Below, one piece after another: positions 58,665-64,000 of a stretch of DNA of 64,000 nt. Source of the stretch: Poronia punctata (Eukaryota > Ascomycota > Sordariomycetes > Xylariales > Xylariaceae); contig MU401457.1 of the NCBI GenBank assembly GCA_022579005.1, positions 434,001-498,000 of the forward strand, written 5' to 3'. A model generated the notes under the pieces. That model was not told where the DNA came from. It did no database searches and saw only the letters and a list, made by a program, of their open reading frames with translations. Each line of letters opens with the position of its first letter. Positions within the stretch are counted from its first letter, which is position 1. Position numbers and translations under genes: made by a program.

Positions 58665-61205
58665 ATGTCTTCCGATGAGTCACAGTCGCATACTGCCAAC
58701 TTGAAAGATCTCCACGCACAGCTGATGACCCTCCCGCTCAGCGCCCGAGTTATATTCGTTTGTGCCTATGTCGGTACACAGGCTAGCATAAACGCGTTGC
58801 GGGATACGGTGCTCTCCAAGACCGGGGCCTGGGTCCTATCTTGTCTACTGAAGCTCATGAGTCTATTCCCAGGCTTTGGACGCTTTGTCGTACCCGGATG
58901 GATCATCTCCGCTATCATACACGTGTATTTCTTCTTGTTCCGACAATCATCATGGCGAGAGGCGGCCGTCACGCTCCATCGTTTTCTCAGCAGGGATGAC
59001 GCGGACGTCAATTCCAGTTCGAAATTCGTCTTTCATCTATCTGATGCGATCCTCTACATGTTTTTATCTGTCGTGTTCCGGAATATTGCCGTCATCTTTT
59101 CCTGGTTACTCTCGATATGGATCTCCCTTTCTAGCTTAATTGTTTTGTGGTTTGTGACGGTTGACGACCCAGTGAACACCTTCAATGCCCATGTTGCTAC
59201 GATTCGAGACCTCGTCTTGCCCAAGGTGTCACCATGGGTTTGGATGGGAATCCGTCGTCTTCATATCATCCTGGTCTACTTCGTTCGATTTTGGATAAAG
59301 TGCAGCAACTATGTGGTCGACCACGCAGACAAGCGAACTGCCGCCTTGGTCGTTACATTACCTCCCTATCAGTATGCAGCACTTGGGCCTGGCGAGATCC
59401 GTCTTTTGAAGCTTTCAAAACATACACCTTGGAGTCCGGTCCGATGCGAGCTAGCACCCGTCGTTCTCGACGATGCACCCCCGTTCGAGACCATCTCGTA
59501 CACATGGGGATCTCTACCATCGACTAAACTGCTGATCCTCAACAACAAGAGACTGATTGTCTCGGAGCGTGTATATGACATTGTGCGTGACAGGGCCTCG
59601 TGTCTGAAGACGAGATACATGTGGATCGACTCCACCTGTATCAACCAACGTGACGACGAAGAGAAGAGTGCACAGGTCCAACTGATGAGGAAGATCTACG
59701 GCTCGTCCTATCATACGATAGTATGGCTCGGTCACGCCCCTGATGCTAACGATGCCATTGCGTTCATAGCAGATATTCAGCGGCGCATCGACAGGGACGA
59801 TGCGGCCGAGCGAGCATCGCGCCCTCTCGACCAACTCTCGGTTGAAAGCCCAAGCTGGCCCGCCTTAATGAGACTCATAAAGCACGATTATTGGAGCCGT
59901 TGTTGGGTCGTTCAAGAGATCGCAGTTTCCAAGGAAGTGATTGTGTCCTATGGAGGCGAGCTCCTGACGTGGGATTACTTTGCCCCATTTATCGAAGTCT
60001 TGTTTAGCGAAGACTTCAACCATATATGGCACATATCCAAGATTTACGAGCAGAGCCTGGCTCGTGAGGCCTTATCCATAGATGAAGGCATGCAGGTGGC
60101 ATCTCTGACGCGTATGAGAGAGCTAGTCAGCAATAACCAGTCGATCGGGCTGTTTGACTTGCTTGTCACTAGCGTCAACTCTACAGCCACAGACGTCCGG
60201 GATAACATATATGCGGTGCAAGGGATGAGCACGGCGGCCAGAACGGGTGACTTGATGCCCGACTACACTTGCCCAGCCCAGGAGCTATACCAGAAGACGG
60301 CCGAATATCTCGTCAAGGAGGACAGTCACGCTTCCCGCTTACTCCACTTCGCAGGTGTTGGCTTCTACCGCAACAAGGATTTTCCCACGTCTTGGGTTCC
60401 GGATTGGAGCAGCAAGAAAGTGAGCTTCGCTTCCTGGCGGGCTTCTTCTAGATGGCCCTATCGAGCATCGGGACCATCCTATGCTGAACCTGCCATGAAT
60501 CTGTCAGCTGACGGATCCACGCTCTTTGTAAAGGGCGTCATTGTAGATGAAGTCAAAGAAGCCGGGCCCCAATTTTTTGGCTTGTCAGAAAACGGCGTGA
60601 TCAAACCCAAGAGATTCCCGGGACCTATGAAGGATTATGTTGATTGCCGAGAAGCGGCGATGAATAGCAGGTATCTGACGGAGCCCTACGTAACAGGCAT
60701 ACCTCTGGTCGAAGCACTCTGGCGCACCTTGATGTGCGATAGAACGCCTGAGAATACTTGGCCGGCTGATCCCGTCTTCTTCGAGCATTACCAATCATGG
60801 GACAGGGTGTGCAATGCATTTGTGAAATTTCTAGGGCCGGATGGCGATATTACTCCGCTAGCCGAACTCGAGAAGATTGGCGAGAGTGAAATGACAGAAA
60901 AACAGAAAGGTTTCATTATGGCCGTGGCCGAGTCATCAGTAAGCTCAGGTCGATTCGCGAATATATCGGGTGTGTATACGCGCGAGCGCATGTTTGCTGT
61001 TACGGAGAGAGGCTATATGGGGATAGTGCCACCTTATTCAAAGGTTGGAGATAAGGTGTGTATTATTTCGGGTGGTCAAGTGCCGTTCTTGCTCAGGCGT
61101 GTAGGTGATAAGTGGAATCTCGTTGGTGAGAGTTATTTTCATGGTATGATGGATGGGGAAATGTTGGCTCAGGGATACTTGGAAGAGATGATTGAACTAT
61201 GCTAG
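58665..61205 (+). CDS. HET-domain protein with N-terminal membrane region
   Basis: A single exon of 846 aa. The HET domain lies at about 265-430 with its three usual blocks: FETISYTWGS, MWIDSTCINQRDDEEKSAQV and MRKIYGSSYHTIVWLG. WSRCWVVQEIAVSKEV follows, and further on the downstream HET-family blocks DNIYAVQGM and RYLTEPYV. HET domains drive programmed cell death when incompatible fungal strains fuse. The first 240 residues are unusual. They contain several hydrophobic helices (about 25-41, 50-90, 118-165 and 190-213) with little charge, for example AILYMFLSVVFRNIAVIFSW and LLSIWISLSSLIVLWFV, so the protein is probably anchored in a membrane with the HET domain in the cytosol. Most HET proteins begin near the HET domain and are soluble. 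No intron is needed to keep the frame open. Confidence 0.9.
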   Translation: MSSDESQSHTANLKDLHAQLMTLPLSARVIFVCAYVGTQASINALRDTVLSKTGAWVLSCLLKLMSLFPGFGRFVVPGWIISAIIHVYFFLFRQSSWREAAVTLHRFLSRDDADVNSSSKFVFHLSDAILYMFLSVVFRNIAVIFSWLLSIWISLSSLIVLWFVTVDDPVNTFNAHVATIRDLVLPKVSPWVWMGIRRLHIILVYFVRFWIKCSNYVVDHADKRTAALVVTLPPYQYAALGPGEIRLLKLSKHTPWSPVRCELAPVVLDDAPPFETISYTWGSLPSTKLLILNNKRLIVSERVYDIVRDRASCLKTRYMWIDSTCINQRDDEEKSAQVQLMRKIYGSSYHTIVWLGHAPDANDAIAFIADIQRRIDRDDAAERASRPLDQLSVESPSWPALMRLIKHDYWSRCWVVQEIAVSKEVIVSYGGELLTWDYFAPFIEVLFSEDFNHIWHISKIYEQSLAREALSIDEGMQVASLTRMRELVSNNQSIGLFDLLVTSVNSTATDVRDNIYAVQGMSTAARTGDLMPDYTCPAQELYQKTAEYLVKEDSHASRLLHFAGVGFYRNKDFPTSWVPDWSSKKVSFASWRASSRWPYRASGPSYAEPAMNLSADGSTLFVKGVIVDEVKEAGPQFFGLSENGVIKPKRFPGPMKDYVDCREAAMNSRYLTEPYVTGIPLVEALWRTLMCDRTPENTWPADPVFFEHYQSWDRVCNAFVKFLGPDGDITPLAELEKIGESEMTEKQKGFIMAVAESSVSSGRFANISGVYTRERMFAVTERGYMGIVPPYSKVGDKVCIISGGQVPFLLRRVGDKWNLVGESYFHGMMDGEMLAQGYLEEMIELC

Positions 61206-61397
61206 CCATATTTTTATATTGTTACTACAAAAAATACTTACAAAAGCCGGACTATTTAATGATTCACTTACTTTTGTCCATGTCAACATGGGGTTTATTC
61301 GCTGTCTATCTGGAATCTCTATTCTATCAATAACGTATCAAATATAAACTAGACTCTCTACACCCCTCACCTACCTAGGTAGTATAGATAAGCATCA
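61206..61397. other. short convergent gap
   Basis: Fewer than 200 bp separate the stops of two convergent genes. The word CTACCTAGGTAG occurs at about 61373. Confidence 0.5.
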
Positions 61398-62093
61398 TCA
61401 CCTCAAAACTGCCTTAGCCTGTCTTCGCAAGCGACTAGAAAACGTCTCACGCGCCTGTATCTGCGGGCCCAAATCGCGGAAATCAACATGTATCACATCA
61501 TGCGCGTTCATGGCTGTACGTCGTGAGGTGATGAGATGAAGGTTCGACGGTGTTACGGCCGAGGACTGGGGGTTTAGAGAGGAAGACGAAGACGAAATCC
61601 CAGGAGTGATGGTACTGTTACCTTGCGAGCTTGTCAGGTTCTCATCCCAGATTATCCTCGCCGAATCGATTATGATTCGTACATCTTCTTCCCGTTTCGA
61701 TTTTCTTTTTTCTTTTTTGCTGTGGTGTAGATGTTGAGCCTCGAAAGCTTGACGGGCATGTGTGGTGAGGAAGGAGTGGATTTGGGGGCGGAGTTGACTC
61801 GTTCCTTCTCCTTCTCCTTCTTCTTCTTTGTCTTCGGGGGCTGGGGCTAGAAGTCTGGGACGAGATATTAAAGGGGGGAGAAGGGTGGGGGTGGGGGATT
61901 GTGAAAGGGGAGGGGAAGGGGATGGGGAAGAGGGAGGGGGAGGAGTGAATGAGACGGCGGGGATTGTATACACGCATTGGGTGTCTTTGTCTTTGTGTTG
62001 GGGTTGAGGGTTGAGGGGGTTAGGAGGGTTGGGACATAATTTGTGGTGGAAGGTGATGTGGTAGATATTGTTATCGGTGGTGTTTGAGGGCAT
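61398..62093 (-). CDS. uncharacterised basic, Pro/Ser-rich protein
   Basis: A single exon of 231 aa from the ATG at 62093. The first 95 residues are dominated by Pro and Ser (PPPPSSPSPSPPLSQSPTPT) and are likely disordered. The second half is charged (HSKKEKRKSKREEDVRIII) and ends with VIHVDFRDLGPQIQARETF and a basic tail RLRRQAKAVLR. No domain is recognised. The end of the protein looks more conserved in character than the Pro-rich start, so the gene may be real but fast-evolving. The plus strand over the same DNA is purine-rich and gives no better frame. Confidence 0.5.
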   Translation of the reverse strand: MPSNTTDNNIYHITFHHKLCPNPPNPLNPQPQHKDKDTQCVYTIPAVSFTPPPPSSPSPSPPLSQSPTPTLLPPLISRPRLLAPAPEDKEEEGEGEGTSQLRPQIHSFLTTHARQAFEAQHLHHSKKEKRKSKREEDVRIIIDSARIIWDENLTSSQGNSTITPGISSSSSSLNPQSSAVTPSNLHLITSRRTAMNAHDVIHVDFRDLGPQIQARETFSSRLRRQAKAVLR

Positions 62094-62650
62094 TTTGTGT
62101 GTAGTAGGTAGAAGTTACCGCCGCTGGGGGTTTAAGTACCTCTAACTTACTCTGTTTCTCTCGGTTAGGGTAGGGTAGGTAGATCGGGACTTTTTTCACG
62201 CTGGCTCTGCCGGTGAAGATAGGAGGTGAGTTCGTTTAGGTGTTGCGAAAGAGGTCTAGATAGATGGCGTTTATCTCTTCGGGGAAATATATTTATAGAA
62301 CTGAGACTATACAGATGTGTTTACGATCACATGTGATGTTTGAAAACGAGGGAGTGGTTTGTTATTGTTCGATGTCTTGCAAATTGTTGTCAAAACTTGG
62401 GACTTGTGACCGAACAAATGCTTTGTTACGCGGGTCTGGTGGTTGTGATTCTGGGTTGTGAGCTAGGGGGAGGTACAATGTTGAAGGTAACGGATACGTA
62501 GACGAATGTCAGTTTGGTCTCCATGGCATTGTGTTCATAACCGAGTTAAACATTGATGGGTATATACACCTTGCGAATAACGACAGCCAGCCAGGCCAGT
62601 CTAGGAATTTTATCTAACACTTTTTCCATGACTTGGTATTCGTGAGTGAT
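62094..62650. other. intergenic region
   Basis: About 560 bp between the start of the basic protein and the NOC2 stop. A 65-codon plus-strand frame at 62264 has no support. Confidence 0.5.
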
Positions 62651-64000
62651 CTAGTCTTCCTCATCTGAAGACTCGTCATCATCGTCATCTTCTTCGTCTT
62701 CCATTTCTTCATCCTCATCTTCGTCTTCGTCTTCATCCTCGCTCATTTCTTCAACATTTTCTTCTAATGCTTCCTTTTCTTCTTCTTTACGTTTACGTTC
62801 GTCTTCCTTTCTTGCCTCTTCAATCATCTTTGCCTTCTCGGCTCCCGCTTTCCGTTGAGCTTGGACATAGGCACCCACAGGCGTCTTCTCCCAAGGGAAA
62901 TCCTTAAGGAATGCTTCAACTTGTGAGCGGTTTCGAGGCGCAAAGTCCACCTTGACCCGCTTCTCCTCGATAAACTTGGCGTTGGTCTCCAGCTTCTGAA
63001 CTAGAAGGACAAGACCAGACCGCAACTTGCCGTTGTTGTTACCTCCCGTCTTCTTCCTCGACTGCTTGAGCCAGCGCTTCAACATGATGATGACTGGCAG
63101 TGCGAACTCGGGAAATGCAATGTTGGTACACCAGAGGACGAAGTACTCGGCAAGGAGATCGACTACTTGATCACCTACACCATCCTGGTATATCCGTGTC
63201 CGTAAATATGCCTTGGGCGCTTTGTAGGCGACTTGGAAGTCGAGAGGTTTTAGGGTCGCTTGCTTCGGAGACTTTCTCATCTCGGCCGAGTTAAGTACCT
63301 CCAGGAGAACCGAGGCCAGAGGAATATAGGTACCGGTCGACCTAGATAATCTCAAGAGCGATCGGATCATGTGGAAACGCAGGGGGAAGTACGTTGACGT
63401 GGGGATGAGGCGCATGGCTCCCAGGGTAACCTGGACAAGGGGGTAGATGAGGAGCCGTAGCTGAGACTCCTTGCCTGCCTCGGCCTCCTTCAGAGAGTTG
63501 CAGTGTTCCGCTAGAACGCATGACCAGAAATCCAACGAATGAATGTACTGCCAGTTGTATACGTGCTTGTACGATTCGTTCTGGTTATGGACGATGCTAT
63601 TTCGCAGATGAATCGCCAGTTGTCGGATGAAATTGTAGGCAGTCGTGTAGCCGATGGCAGGGTCCAGACCCCATAGTTCGGCAGCCGAATTCTTCATCAG
63701 GTTGATTCCTTGAACGGTATTGACGTTCGTCACTCGAGCGCCCGCCACCAACCCCTGGTACGTCGCCTTGAGCACCGCTTCCCGGATACCCTTGTCGCCA
63801 ACCACGACGAGTCGACGGAGCACCAGGAAGGCTGTGATTCTAGTAGTGTCGCTGCTGCTTGGCTGCGACCAGAAACCAACGACGGTCTTGATAAGATGTT
63901 TTAATAGTTTTCGGAAGCTCAAAAGGTAAGGTACAAGCGGCGTCAGGGACGAGAGGGTGAGCTTAAGTGTAGCATCGTCGGATAGAGTGCCGAGAATATG
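62651..64000 (-). CDS. noc2: NOC2, nucleolar complex protein 2 (3' part only)
   Basis: The frame stays open from the stop at 62651 to the right edge of the window, so 449 residues of the C-terminal part are visible and the start lies outside. Conserved Noc2 blocks are present: LVPYLLSFRKLLKHLIKTVV, GINLMKNSAAELWGLD, YNWQYIHSLDFWSCVLAEHC, LIYPLVQVTLGAMRLIPTS, FPLRFHMIRSLLRLS and DVAEYFVLW-like LLAEYFVLWC. The tail is Lys/Glu-rich and then strongly acidic (DEDEDEDEDEEMEDEEDDDD), as usual for nucleolar assembly factors. Noc2 pairs with Noc1 or Noc3 to mature and export pre-60S ribosomal particles. No intron is visible in this part. Confidence 0.95.
   Translation of the reverse strand, partial: HILGTLSDDATLKLTLSSLTPLVPYLLSFRKLLKHLIKTVVGFWSQPSSSDTTRITAFLVLRRLVVVGDKGIREAVLKATYQGLVAGARVTNVNTVQGINLMKNSAAELWGLDPAIGYTTAYNFIRQLAIHLRNSIVHNQNESYKHVYNWQYIHSLDFWSCVLAEHCNSLKEAEAGKESQLRLLIYPLVQVTLGAMRLIPTSTYFPLRFHMIRSLLRLSRSTGTYIPLASVLLEVLNSAEMRKSPKQATLKPLDFQVAYKAPKAYLRTRIYQDGVGDQVVDLLAEYFVLWCTNIAFPEFALPVIIMLKRWLKQSRKKTGGNNNGKLRSGLVLLVQKLETNAKFIEEKRVKVDFAPRNRSQVEAFLKDFPWEKTPVGAYVQAQRKAGAEKAKMIEEARKEDERKRKEEEKEALEENVEEMSEDEDEDEDEDEEMEDEEDDDDDESSDEED

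Overview
The window is nuclear DNA from a filamentous ascomycete, probably a Sordariomycete. The signs are short GT..AG introns of about 50-110 bp with CTRAY-type branch sites, well-spaced single genes, Pezizomycotina-specific families (Het-C, a HeLo-like/NACHT STAND protein, a HET-domain protein, MDM12 of ERMES) and a retrotransposon mutated in the style of repeat-induced point mutation (RIP). Palindromic TACCTAGGTA-type words are scattered through the intergenic DNA.

Left third (1-26.3 kb): an HMG-box nuclear protein (-); a 4.9 kb gene-poor gap holding one coding-like island; the heterokaryon-incompatibility homologue Het-C (+, five exons); a secreted GH45 endoglucanase (+); a fungal NLR-like STAND protein (+) whose small third exon appears to add a membrane helix; a peroxisomal D-amino-acid oxidase (-, four exons); tRNA-Gln(CTG) (+); an acyl-CoA dehydrogenase (-); a small single-pass membrane protein (+); and MDM12 (-).

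Middle (26.8-34.1 kb): one A/T-dominated Ty3/Gypsy LTR retrotransposon lying on the minus strand. Degenerate reverse transcriptase, RNase H and integrase motifs can still be read, in Gypsy order. Its LTRs are mutated more on their inner than their outer sides. It separates MDM12 from FAB1.

Right half (34.5-64 kb): the PI3P 5-kinase FAB1 (-, 2516 aa with a short last exon); an uncharacterised 712-aa protein (+); a mitochondrial BolA protein (-, three exons); a malonyl-CoA-synthetase-like acyl-CoA synthetase (+); eIF4E (-, three exons); a 2OG-Fe(II) oxygenase (+); a family-16 (FAM86-like) methyltransferase (+); an uncharacterised protein (+); a HET-domain protein with an unusual N-terminal multi-helix membrane region (+); an uncharacterised basic protein (-); and the 3' part of NOC2 (-), which runs off the right edge.

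Most genes are housekeeping (ribosome biogenesis, translation initiation, lipid signalling, ER-mitochondria contact, peroxisomal and mitochondrial metabolism). Three genes belong to families used in fungal self/non-self recognition: Het-C and the NLR within 2.5 kb of each other, and the HET protein about 43 kb away. Exon boundaries were read by eye from splice signals and reading-frame continuity; no expression data or homology search was available.
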